This document shows, one piece after another, positions 20,500-28,766 of a DNA stretch of 64,000 nt. The stretch lies in contig NZ_LSZP01000032.1 of assembly GCF_001580045.1 (NCBI RefSeq), positions 1 through 64,000 on the forward strand. Direction: 5' to 3'. Both the position numbers and the translations under genes were made by a program. Position 1 is the first letter of the stretch. Each line of letters opens with the position of its first letter. The notes under the pieces were generated by a model. That model saw only the letters and a list, made by a program, of their open reading frames with translations, had not been told where the DNA came from and did not search any database. The DNA comes from Cephaloticoccus capnophilus. Lineage in GTDB: Bacteria > Verrucomicrobiota > Verrucomicrobiia > Opitutales > Opitutaceae.

Positions 20500-21282
20500 A
20501 TGCTCAGCCGCCGGATAATCCCCTGCTTCGACGTTCACAACGGCCAAGTCACACGCGGCGTCCAATTCGGCAAAGCCGAGGCGGGAGAACTCACTAACGT
20601 GGGCGACCCGATCGCGATGGCGCAGCGTTACGACGCACAGGGGGCCGATGAGTTGATTTTTTTGGACATCACCGCCTCAAGCGAAGGCCGCAGCATCATG
20701 CACGACCTCGTCCGCGCAACCGCCGAAAAGTGCTTTATGCCGCTGACCGTCGGCGGCGGACTGCGCAACACCGACGACATCCGCGCCATGCTCAACTCAG
20801 GCGCCGATAAGGTCTCGCTCAACACGGCAGCCATTACCGAACCCGAGTTTATCCGCGCGGCGGCGAGCAAGTTTGGCAGCCAATGCGTCGTCGTCGCCAT
20901 CGATGCGAAACGCGCACCGGACGGCGGCGACTCTTGGCAAGTCTACACGCACGGCGGACGCAAGACGACCGGACTCGACGCGATCGAGTGGGCGCGCCGC
21001 GCCGTCGCACTCGGTGCAGGCGAGATTTTGCTCAACAGCATCGACCGCGATGGGACCAAGGCCGGCTTCGACATCGCACTCACGCGCGCAGTGAGCGACG
21101 CCGTGCCCGTGCCCGTCATCGCCAGCGGCGGCGCAGGCTCGCTCGACGACTTGGGAGATGCCTTTATTGACGGACACGCAAGCGCAGTCGTCGTCGCCAG
21201 CCTCTTCCACTTCGGCACCTACACCGTGCAGCAAGCGAAAGACGCCCTCCACGCACGCGGCGTGCCTGTCAGGCTACCTTAA
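20500..21282 (+). CDS. hisF: imidazole glycerol phosphate synthase cyclase subunit
   Basis: Uses ammonia from HisH to convert PRFAR into imidazole glycerol phosphate and AICAR, linking histidine and purine synthesis. 260 residues, standard length. TIM barrel with catalytic Asp11 in [11 protein letters not shown] and the second catalytic Asp (135) in VVVAIDAKR. Phosphate-binding loops TVGGGLRN and [11 protein letters not shown] are present. No other his gene is in the window, so it is apart from hisH and hisA here. Confidence 0.96.
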   Translation: MLSRRIIPCFDVHNGQVTRGVQFGKAEAGELTNVGDPIAMAQRYDAQGADELIFLDITASSEGRSIMHDLVRATAEKCFMPLTVGGGLRNTDDIRAMLNSGADKVSLNTAAITEPEFIRAAASKFGSQCVVVAIDAKRAPDGGDSWQVYTHGGRKTTGLDAIEWARRAVALGAGEILLNSIDRDGTKAGFDIALTRAVSDAVPVPVIASGGAGSLDDLGDAFIDGHASAVVVASLFHFGTYTVQQAKDALHARGVPVRLP

Positions 21283-21303
21283 AGCCAAGTCGCCAAACTA
21301 CAC

Positions 21304-21894
21304 ATGGATTTAAACCTACAGCCTTTGGCGACGACGTGTTTTGTTTCGGGCGAGCGCTTTGAGGAAGGCAGCCGCGTGGTCAGCCTGCTTGTGCGCAATC
21401 CGCAAATGGAGGTCGCCCGTTACGATCTGCTCGAAACGCAGCGCGGCGAACTGGCAGTCGAGGGCACGCTGGTGTGCAGTTGGGTGCAGCCCTACAAGCC
21501 GCGCCAAAAACAGGAAAATCCCGACAGGGCGTTAAAGATGACGGCGGAGAATCTTTTTCTCACGCTCGCGGACCCGAGTAACGAACCGGAGGAAGAGACA
21601 CTGCGGTTGATTCAATTCCTTGCGCTGATGCTTGAGCGTAAACGGATCCTCCGCCCGAAGGGGACGCTCAAAGATGGCGAAGACGTGTATCGCGCTCGCT
21701 ACGAACACGCAAAAACCAAACAAGTCTTTGACTTTCCTCAGTCGGATTTCTCGCCCGAATTTTTCCTCGCAGTCCAAGCGCAACTCAGCGTGCTGCTCGG
21801 CGGAACAAGCAAGCAAGAAGTGCCAGAAGCAGGAAAGACACACGCAGAATCTGCCGTTAAAGAGCCAGTGGCTGACGCTGAAACGGTTTCATAA
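21304..21894 (+). CDS. conserved hypothetical protein
   Basis: 196 residues; no named family recognised. It starts 21 bp after hisF and is probably co-transcribed. The N-terminal 50 residues (LQPLATTCFVSGERFEEGSRVVSLLV) look like a compact beta-rich module with one Cys, followed by a predicted helical middle. The C-terminal 30 residues are charged and probably disordered. No signal peptide or membrane segment. I infer a soluble cytoplasmic protein of unknown role; codon usage is like its neighbours. Confidence 0.7.
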   Translation: MDLNLQPLATTCFVSGERFEEGSRVVSLLVRNPQMEVARYDLLETQRGELAVEGTLVCSWVQPYKPRQKQENPDRALKMTAENLFLTLADPSNEPEEETLRLIQFLALMLERKRILRPKGTLKDGEDVYRARYEHAKTKQVFDFPQSDFSPEFFLAVQAQLSVLLGGTSKQEVPEAGKTHAESAVKEPVADAETVS

Positions 21895-22064
21895 ACAGCG
21901 CAAACACCTCTTGCTTTTCTTTTTGGAATTAGAAGCGTGCCGGCTGTTTCTCTCATGGCCCCTCCGCGCGCCATTTCCCCCACAAAAAACATAATCCCTC
22001 TCATGTCTATCCAAGTAACTGTCTTCTCCAAACCGCGTTTCGGTAACATAAAGGAGGATGCCAA

Positions 22065-23123
22065 ATGAGCACTCCCAAGCCTATCCGCCTTCTTATCGTA
22101 GGCACTGGCAGCATGGCTGCCTACCACGTTGAGGCTTTCAAAAAAATACCTAATGTCGAAATCGTCGGCGGTGTCGATGTGCGTGCAGAACAACTCGCTG
22201 CCTTCAACGAAAAACACGGCATCGCTAACGGCTTTGCGTCTGTCGAAGAAGCGATCACTTGGGGCCAGTTCGACGCGGCAAGTAATGTAACGCCAGATCG
22301 TTTCCACTACCCTACGACGCTATCGCTCCTCGCTGCAGGTAAGCACGTCCTCTGTGAGAAACCTCTGGCGACCAATGCGGCCCATGCACTCGAGATGGCC
22401 GAGGCCGCCGCCAAAGCGGGTGTTGTAAACGCTGTTCACTTCTCATATCGCAGGGGAGCAGCGCTGCAGAAGGCCGCTGAGTTAGTGAGCGAAGGTGCGA
22501 TTGGCGAAGTCCGTTTCTTTGAGGCTAGCTACCTGCAAAACTGGCTACATCTGGAATGGCAGACGCGCCCAGAGTGCCTGTGGCGACTCTCGACTGCCCA
22601 CGGGTCAAGAGGTGCACTCGGTGATACCGGTGTGCACATCGTAGATTTTACTACCTATGTCGCGGGCCAAGCAGTGACTTCGGTCTCTGGACTGTTAACC
22701 ACTTACGACAACAAAGCTCCCGGAGGGAAAGTCGGTGACTACGTCCTAGACGCCAATGACAGCGCGACGATGCAGCTTAAGCTGGCCAACGGAGCGGTGG
22801 GCACTATCACTACGACCCGTGTCGCCAGCGGCCACGGCAACGACCTTCGCCTAAGGATTTACGGCACTAAAGGTGGCCTAGAAGTCTCAGATAAAGATGG
22901 AGCTAGCCAAATGCGTGCCTGCATCGGCGCCGACATGGAAACGTCGGAGTGGCGAGTCGTAGACTGCCCGGCAATAACGCCGATCCACGAACGCTTCATT
23001 GCGGCTATTCGGGGTGAGAAGACTCCCCTTCCTCCTAATTTTGCACGTGGAGCGGAAGTTCAACGCGTCCTTGATGCGGCTGAGGAATCCGCAGCGAAAG
23101 GCTCACAAATCATAACTTTGTAG
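22065..23123 (+). CDS. Gfo/Idh/MocA family oxidoreductase
   Basis: 352 residues with a strong Shine-Dalgarno AAGGAGG 10 bases before the ATG. The N-terminal Rossmann fold shows LLIVGTGSMAAYHVEAF (GxGxxA-type), and the family signature HVLCEKPLATN carries the catalytic-region lysine. The C-terminal alpha/beta domain has the GDTGVHIVDF segment with the His expected near the substrate. Such enzymes oxidise or reduce sugars, inositols or their derivatives with NAD(P). The exact substrate is not evident. A terminator-like hairpin follows within 25 bp. Confidence 0.88.
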   Translation: MSTPKPIRLLIVGTGSMAAYHVEAFKKIPNVEIVGGVDVRAEQLAAFNEKHGIANGFASVEEAITWGQFDAASNVTPDRFHYPTTLSLLAAGKHVLCEKPLATNAAHALEMAEAAAKAGVVNAVHFSYRRGAALQKAAELVSEGAIGEVRFFEASYLQNWLHLEWQTRPECLWRLSTAHGSRGALGDTGVHIVDFTTYVAGQAVTSVSGLLTTYDNKAPGGKVGDYVLDANDSATMQLKLANGAVGTITTTRVASGHGNDLRLRIYGTKGGLEVSDKDGASQMRACIGADMETSEWRVVDCPAITPIHERFIAAIRGEKTPLPPNFARGAEVQRVLDAAEESAAKGSQIITL

Positions 23124-23147
23124 GGCTCGCATCGGCCGTTATTTCTC

Positions 23148-23181
23148 AAAATGCCCGCACCCTTTCTGGTGCGGGCATTTT
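23148..23181 (+). terminator. terminator hairpin after the Gfo/Idh/MocA gene
   Basis: Eleven-base perfect arms ATGCCCGCACC and GGTGCGGGCAT enclose CTTTCT and are flanked by AAA on the left and TTT on the right, so it can act in both directions. It separates the oxidoreductase from the exonuclease gene and contradicts a start of the latter at 23151. Confidence 0.8.
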
Positions 23182-23291
23182 CCGTTTGCAGGCCCAAACC
23201 TTATTGTAAGGCACTGAGCCGCCGAGCACACTGGGGTCTGTTCCCCTGCGAAACCAATCGCTCTTCACTTCGCGACACGCAGTTTAGCGCT

Positions 23292-24353
23292 ATGTCCGCC
23301 GAAACCACAACGCCCACAGCCTTACTCTCCGTCTCTCGCTTAAAGGACTACATCGAGGCGGATCGGGGACGCACCTTTGTGAGCCTACTCATTGCCCGCC
23401 GCGTCACTCACAAAACTGCGGCCAACGGAAATCCGTTTTGGAGCCTCGAACTTGGAGACCGAAGCGGCTCCTTTCGCTGCACCCTCTTTGGCGATAGCCC
23501 AGTGTGCGCTTCGCTGTCCCCTGCACTCGAAGGCAGTGCGCTGCGTTTTGAGGGAAAGGTCGATTTTTACCAAGGGACTTTTTCGCCGCGTCCTACCCAC
23601 ATCACCCCGCTTTCTGAAGCCGAACTCGCCGCGCTCCCGCCCGACGCACTCGACGAACTAATAGAGAAAGCTCCAGAAGAGGCCGCCCAACTTCGGGCCG
23701 AGTTTGAGGACTTCATCAAAAAAATCAGTCACGACGAACTGCGGATGACTCTACGCCAAGTGTTCGACGCAATCGGCGAAGCGTTCTACGCCTGCCCTGC
23801 CGCAATCGCCATGCACCACGCCTATCGACATGGGCTCCTAGAGCACACTGTGCACATGGCACGAGTGGCGCGCGCGACTCTGCCGCTTTATCCCGAAGTC
23901 GATCCCGACCTCGCGATGGCGGGAATCCTCGTCCACGACATCGGCAAGGTAATCGAATACGAAGGCACGCTCGCTGCGCACCGCAGTCGGCGGGGCGTCC
24001 TTCAAGGCCACGTCGTTCTCGGCTACCAACTGGTGCGACGCGCTGGGCTAAAAGCCGGGCTCGACGAAGACCGACTCGAACGGCTCGAGCACATCGTGCT
24101 TAGCCACCAGGGCGCCCCCGAGTGGGGAGCCGCCGTCTACGCCGCCACACCCGAAGCCGTTTTCGTCTCAATGATCGATAACCTCGATGCGCGGATGGGC
24201 ATGGTCCAGCGCGCACTCCGCCAAGCCAGCGACCAAAGCGAATTTTCCGAGCGTATCCCCGGACTCAATACTACACTGCTCACCGCCCCAATCGGAGGCG
24301 CCCCGCCTACCCCTTCACAAAGGGAGTCGCTGCTCACCCCAAAGACTGGATGA
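23292..24353 (+). CDS. 3'-5' exoribonuclease YhaM family (OB fold plus HD domain)
   Basis: 353 residues from the ATG at 23292 (MSAETTTPTALLSV). The frame is open back to 23151, but that stretch is inside a terminator hairpin. The N-terminal OB fold (FVSLLIARRVTHKTAANGNPFWSLEL) is followed by a metal-dependent HD phosphohydrolase domain: HGLLEHTVHMARVA, then VHDIGKVIEY (the HD pair), then LSHQGAPEWGAA and MIDNLDARMG. YhaM-type enzymes trim RNA or DNA 3' ends. The 3' end overlaps the convergent gspF by 20 bp. Confidence 0.9.
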   Translation: MSAETTTPTALLSVSRLKDYIEADRGRTFVSLLIARRVTHKTAANGNPFWSLELGDRSGSFRCTLFGDSPVCASLSPALEGSALRFEGKVDFYQGTFSPRPTHITPLSEAELAALPPDALDELIEKAPEEAAQLRAEFEDFIKKISHDELRMTLRQVFDAIGEAFYACPAAIAMHHAYRHGLLEHTVHMARVARATLPLYPEVDPDLAMAGILVHDIGKVIEYEGTLAAHRSRRGVLQGHVVLGYQLVRRAGLKAGLDEDRLERLEHIVLSHQGAPEWGAAVYAATPEAVFVSMIDNLDARMGMVQRALRQASDQSEFSERIPGLNTTLLTAPIGGAPPTPSQRESLLTPKTG

Positions 24354-25602
24354 TCTGCATAATTGGCAGGAACAACGCGATGACGATCGTCCCGACCATG
24401 ACCGCCATGATCACAATCATGACGGGCTCTATGAGCGAGGTGAGCGCGTTAACCGAATTATCGACCTCCTCGTCGTAGTTGTCGGCGATTCGGATCAGCA
24501 TTTCCGGTAGCGCGCCAGTCTCTTCCCCCACCTCAATCATGCTCGGAACCATATCGGGGAAAACCCGCGTCGCGCGTAACGGATCAGCGACCGAGTCGCC
24601 CTCCTTCACGCGATCATGCACGAGTGTAATTGCCTCGGCGATACGCATGTTAGCACTCGTATCGCGCGCAATCCGCAGCGCATCCAGGATAGGGACGCCG
24701 CTCGGCAGCAGTGTGCCAAAGGTGCGCGCGAAACGGGCAATCGCCGTTTTGAGCAACAAATCCCCCAGCACCGGAATCCGCAGCGAAATCGTATCGATTA
24801 AACGAATACCGCGTTTGCTTTTAGTTGCGAAGCGGAAGGAAACCGCGAGCACTGCAGTCAGCCCGACCGCCAGTAGCGAGTGGTCTTTAAAAAAATTACT
24901 CGTCCCGATGACGACTTGGGTGAGCCGCGGCAGCGCTTGGCCTTTGAGAGTAGTCGCAAAAATGGCCTCAAACTTTGGCACCACAAAGACCATCAGTGCG
25001 ACAACGATGGATACGGCCACTAGGATAATGACCATCGGATAAGTCATGGCCGATCGGATACGCCCGTGTAAACGCAGTGACTTTTCCTGAAATTGAGCCA
25101 AGCGCTCCAATACCACCGCGAGCACTCCTCCTGCCTCACCCGCGCGGACCATGTTTACATAAAATCGCTCAAAGACTTTGGGGTGCTGCTGTAGCCCTTC
25201 CGAGAAAGTCCCACCACCGCGAATTAGATCCCCAAGTGCAGCGATAATCAGGCGGAAGTGCCTATTGCGCTCCTGCCGCTCCAGCACCTCAAGACTGCGC
25301 AAAAATGGCATCCCCGCTTTGATCAGCGAGCTAAGTTGACGTGTAAAAACCGCCAATTCCTTCGGGCGCACACTACGACCAATGGTGAAAGCCGATTTCT
25401 TTTTCAGGCTAGCCGCAGGCCTCGGCGAAACCTCCTGTGACCCAGCGCCCGACTTCCGTGTTTCGCTCCGCTTAATTTCTAGCGGCACAAGCCTGAGCCG
25501 TTTCAACTCGAGGACAGCCGCCTCTTGTGACCGAGCTTCAAGCTCCCCCGACACCTCTCTGCCGGTGTGCTGCTCGATGGCACTATAAGCAAAGCTCGGC
25601 AT
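24334..25602 (-). CDS. gspF: type II secretion/type IV pilus inner-membrane platform protein (GspF/PilC)
   Basis: 422 residues from the ATG at 25602 (MPSFAYSAIEQHTGREVSGELEA). It has the family's N-terminal domain, two related T2SSF helical domains (FTRQLSSLIKAGMPFLRSLEVL and FARTFGTLLPSGVPILDALRIA) and three membrane segments (YPMVIILVAVSIVVALMVFV; the middle one near SLLAVGLTAVLAVSF; the C-terminal PVMIVIMAVMVGTIVIALFL). It forms the platform on which the GspE/PilB ATPase acts. The partner ATPase is 1.1 kb away on the same strand, with an esterase gene on the other strand between them. Pilins and secretin are not in the window, so pilus versus secretion cannot be decided. Confidence 0.92.
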   Translation of the reverse strand: MPSFAYSAIEQHTGREVSGELEARSQEAAVLELKRLRLVPLEIKRSETRKSGAGSQEVSPRPAASLKKKSAFTIGRSVRPKELAVFTRQLSSLIKAGMPFLRSLEVLERQERNRHFRLIIAALGDLIRGGGTFSEGLQQHPKVFERFYVNMVRAGEAGGVLAVVLERLAQFQEKSLRLHGRIRSAMTYPMVIILVAVSIVVALMVFVVPKFEAIFATTLKGQALPRLTQVVIGTSNFFKDHSLLAVGLTAVLAVSFRFATKSKRGIRLIDTISLRIPVLGDLLLKTAIARFARTFGTLLPSGVPILDALRIARDTSANMRIAEAITLVHDRVKEGDSVADPLRATRVFPDMVPSMIEVGEETGALPEMLIRIADNYDEEVDNSVNALTSLIEPVMIVIMAVMVGTIVIALFLPIMQIIQSLG

Positions 25603-25654
25603 CGGCGAGAATCCCAGTCCCACTTAGAAAAAGCGTCAAGTCAGTGGGCTTAAA

Positions 25655-25692
25655 CTAGGTCTGTTCGCGTTTCAAACACGAACAGACCCTAG
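25655..25692 (+). repeat. dispersed palindromic repeat, GTTTCAAAC-centred, copy 1
   Basis: A near-perfect inverted repeat: CTAGGTCTGTTCG, a 12-nt centre containing GTTTCAAAC, then CGAACAGACCCTAG. It sits in the 141-bp gap between the divergent gspF and esterase starts. Related elements lie at 32818 and, inverted, at 40275. Its position upstream of two genes would also suit an operator, but the recurrence in unrelated gaps favours a dispersed repeat. Confidence 0.7.
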
Positions 25693-25743
25693 GGCTTCTC
25701 TTAGCTTGTTTGGCGGAAAAAGTACCACAAGCTACGCAATACT

Positions 25744-26715
25744 ATGCCCCTAATTGATAAGCCCCTCGCTGAACTCTACACCTATCAAGGCCTTAATCCG
25801 CGCCCTAGCGATTTTGACGCGTATTGGGACGAGGCCTTGCGCGAGCTTGATGCCACTGACCCGCAGCCCAAACTCGTTCCCAGCACTGCAATCGCACCAC
25901 AAAACGCTGAGGTCTTTGACCTGTGGTTTACCGGCGTGGGTGGGGCACGGATCTACGCCAAATACCTTCGTCCGAAAAATCGTGCGGCGGGTAAATGCCC
26001 GGCCGTGCTTCAGTTCCACGGCTACTCGGGTAATGGCGGCGAATTCTCGCCCAAACTCGCTTACACCGGCGAAGGATTTTGCGTCGCATCGCTCGACGCG
26101 CGCGGCCAAGGCGGGCGCTCCGAAGACATCGGCGGGGTGCAAGGCTCGACCTTGGCTGGCCAAATTATTCGCGGCCTCCCCGACCCCGATCCGCGCAAGC
26201 TACTCTTCCGCCAAATATTCCTAGACACCGCACAACTCGCTCGCGTGGTCATGGGTTTCGACGAAGTCGACCCCGAGCGCGTCGGTGCGATGGGCCCATC
26301 GCAAGGCGGAGCCCTTACTCTGGCCTGTGCCGCACTCGAACCCCGAATCAAACGCGCCGCGTCCGTCTATCCCTTTCTCTGTGATTACAAACGCGTTTGG
26401 GAGATGGACTTGGCCTATGGCGCGGCCTACGAGGAGCTGGGGAGGTACTTCCGCACCTTCGACCCGCGCCATGAACGCGAAGAGGAGATCTTTACTCGGC
26501 TGGGCTATATTGACTGCCAATACTTGGCCCCGCGCATCAAAGCCGAAGTACTCATGTATACCGGCCTGATGGACACCATATGTCCGCCCTCTGCCCAGTT
26601 TGCCGCCTATAACAAAATCTCTTCTAAGAAGGACGTCGTGATCTACCCGGACTTCGGCCACGATCACCTGCCCGACGAAGCCGACAAGACCTTCGACTTC
26701 ATGCGCGGTCTTTGA
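25744..26715 (+). CDS. acetyl xylan esterase / cephalosporin-C deacetylase family (CE7)
   Basis: Alpha/beta hydrolase of 323 residues, typical of CE7. N-terminal signature LNPRPSDFDAYWDEAL. Nucleophile Ser186 in GAMGPSQGGAL. The acid and base are Asp277 (TGLMDTICPPSAQFAAYN) and His306 (DFGHDHLP). The oxyanion region is FHGYSGNGGEF. No signal peptide, so it would deacetylate small acetylated oligosaccharides inside the cell after uptake. This fits a polysaccharide-using lifestyle together with the LacI/TonB receptor pair downstream. It interrupts the gspF-gspE pair on the opposite strand. Confidence 0.93.
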   Translation: MPLIDKPLAELYTYQGLNPRPSDFDAYWDEALRELDATDPQPKLVPSTAIAPQNAEVFDLWFTGVGGARIYAKYLRPKNRAAGKCPAVLQFHGYSGNGGEFSPKLAYTGEGFCVASLDARGQGGRSEDIGGVQGSTLAGQIIRGLPDPDPRKLLFRQIFLDTAQLARVVMGFDEVDPERVGAMGPSQGGALTLACAALEPRIKRAASVYPFLCDYKRVWEMDLAYGAAYEELGRYFRTFDPRHEREEEIFTRLGYIDCQYLAPRIKAEVLMYTGLMDTICPPSAQFAAYNKISSKKDVVIYPDFGHDHLPDEADKTFDFMRGL

Positions 26716-26737
26716 GCGACCTTCGCGGCAGCTGCGC

Positions 26738-28477
26738 TCACGTATAACGCAGCAGTTCGTCTAAGGTCGTTTCCCCATCAAGGGCGGCCCGAAGCCCATC
26801 TTCGCGCAAGGTGAACATACCTTGTGCGATTGCGGTTTTGTGCAGCACCAAGGTCGGCTCGCGCATCAAAACTTGCTCGCAGATCTCCTCCGACATCGGC
26901 AGCCATTCAAAAATCCCCAGCCGCCCGAGATAGCCCGTGTTATGGCAATGCGAGCAACCGCGCCCGCGATAAAACGGCCTCCCTGCAACCGCTCGCGGGT
27001 CGATTCCTTCGCTCGCAAGCAGCTCCGTGCTCGGCTGGTAGCTCGTTTTGCAATGTGGACAAATCCTCCTTAGAAGCCGTTGCGCCAACACTGCCGAAAC
27101 CGTCGAGCTAATCAAAAACGGCTCCACGCCCATATCCACTAGCCGCGTAATCGCGCCCGCAGCGTCATTCGTGTGTAAGGTCGAGAACACCAAGTGCCCG
27201 GTCAACGCAGCCTGAATCGCCACCTGTGCAGTCGCCAAGTCGCGAATCTCGCCGACCATGATCACATCGGGATCTTGCCGCAAAAACGCCCGCAACGCAG
27301 AGGCAAAAGTCAGCCCTATCGGTGCATTTACCGGCACCTGCATAATGCCGTCGATTTCGTATTCCACCGGATCTTCCACACTCAGCAGCTTCGCCTCGGT
27401 CGTGTTAATCGTGCGCAATGCGGCGTAAAGCGTCGTCGTCTTCCCCGAGCCTGTCGGCCCCGTAACAATCAAAATTCCGTTTGGCCGTCGGATGATTTCG
27501 CTGAGCGCGTCATGAATCCTTATGGGCAGACCAAGCTGCGAAAGGTCGAGCTGCACCGCCGCCCGGTCGAGCACGCGCAACACAATACTCTCTCCAAACT
27601 GCGTCGGCAGCGTCGATACGCGCAAATCGACTGTGCGTGCGCCCTGCCCTGCCAGCGTAAACTGAATTCGCCCATCCTGTGCCACGCGACGCTCCGCGAT
27701 ATTGAGGTTCGCCATCACCTTCAGCCGAGACGCGATCGGCAAGGCGAGTTGGCGCGGCGGCGGCGTCATCTCGTAGAGCGCACCATCAATCCGATACCGA
27801 ATCCGAAACTCGTGTTCGAAAGGCTCGAAGTGAATATCCGACGCTTTGTCGCGAATCGCCTGCGTCAGCACCAAGTTCACAAAATGGATAATCGGAGCTT
27901 GCCCCGCCATCGCCTCCAAGTCGCGCTCCGCCAGATCGGTCTCCGCAGCCGCCCCCTGCTCGTAATGTCGTATATCAATCGACGTAAGCAGATCCTCCAG
28001 CGAACTCGCCCCCTCCCCATAACAACGCTCAACCAGCTTCCTCACCTCATCGGGATCAGCCACCACGAGCCGCACCTCTTTCCCGAGTGCAAACCCAAGG
28101 TCATCAACCACCTGCGTATTAAATGGATCGGTTGCCCAAACTTCCAGCAAGTGCGACTCGGCGTGATGCGGAAAAGCGCCATAACCTCGCGCAAGCTCTG
28201 GGCTCAGTGCGCCCAGCAATTCGGGAGAAAACTCGCTCTGAGCGATTTTGGAAAACTGGAATCCCAAACCCTTTGCCACCGCGACCAACAACCCATCCCG
28301 AGTAATCAATCCGCGCGCCAAGACGATATCCGCCAAAGGCTGCCCGGTCGCCTGATGAACTTCCCACGATTCTTTCAGTTTTTCCCGGTCAATTCCGACT
28401 CCACCGCCATCACTAGTCCTTGCCCCTTGATCCGCATTGAGAATCTCGAAGAGTTCTTGGCTGCGCTCGTCGAACAT
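26738..28477 (-). CDS. gspE: type II secretion/type IV pilus assembly ATPase (GspE/PilB)
   Basis: 579 residues. Two N-terminal T2SSE-N-like parts (LADIVLARGLITRDGLLVAV) precede the ATPase core. Core motifs: Walker A VTGPTGSGKTTTLYA, Asp box LLSVEDPVEYEIDG, Walker B ALRAFLRQDPDVIMVGEIRD, His box STLHTNDAAGAITRL. A tetracysteine zinc site is formed by CPHC and CSHC near the C-terminus. It drives pilin or pseudopilin polymerisation together with the GspF protein. Confidence 0.94.
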   Translation of the reverse strand: MFDERSQELFEILNADQGARTSDGGGVGIDREKLKESWEVHQATGQPLADIVLARGLITRDGLLVAVAKGLGFQFSKIAQSEFSPELLGALSPELARGYGAFPHHAESHLLEVWATDPFNTQVVDDLGFALGKEVRLVVADPDEVRKLVERCYGEGASSLEDLLTSIDIRHYEQGAAAETDLAERDLEAMAGQAPIIHFVNLVLTQAIRDKASDIHFEPFEHEFRIRYRIDGALYEMTPPPRQLALPIASRLKVMANLNIAERRVAQDGRIQFTLAGQGARTVDLRVSTLPTQFGESIVLRVLDRAAVQLDLSQLGLPIRIHDALSEIIRRPNGILIVTGPTGSGKTTTLYAALRTINTTEAKLLSVEDPVEYEIDGIMQVPVNAPIGLTFASALRAFLRQDPDVIMVGEIRDLATAQVAIQAALTGHLVFSTLHTNDAAGAITRLVDMGVEPFLISSTVSAVLAQRLLRRICPHCKTSYQPSTELLASEGIDPRAVAGRPFYRGRGCSHCHNTGYLGRLGIFEWLPMSEEICEQVLMREPTLVLHKTAIAQGMFTLREDGLRAALDGETTLDELLRYT

Positions 28478-28766
28478 AGCACAGCGACCCTAGACGCCAT
28501 GCGCATTGTCTCAACTCAAACTCTAGACTATTTGGGTTTGTGGAATAGAGGAGCGTCCGCACTCACGCGTCGATCGGCCGACTCCGCTACCACGGCAATG
28601 ACTAAAGTTTACGACGCCAAATTAGCGAGCGGCATACACGAGCGAATCGTGCTCAGCTTCCGCCACAGCAAAACGCAGGCACAGGGAGTTAGCTGCAGTC
28701 TTTGACTCTGCGAGCATTCAGTCCGAGAGGCGGGCTTAGGCTGTTTTATTTTGGCAGCGGCAGCGG
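28478..28766. other. 289-bp intergenic gap between smc and gspE
   Basis: Lies after the smc stop and before the gspE start, both on the minus strand. I see no convincing gene, RNA, strong hairpin or known regulatory site. It presumably contains the gspE promoter. Confidence 0.4.

Noticed and set aside
27194-28705. 503-codon open frame on the plus strand opposite gspE
   Set aside because: Shadow of the gspE frame with no recognisable motifs; gspE itself is complete with all catalytic boxes.
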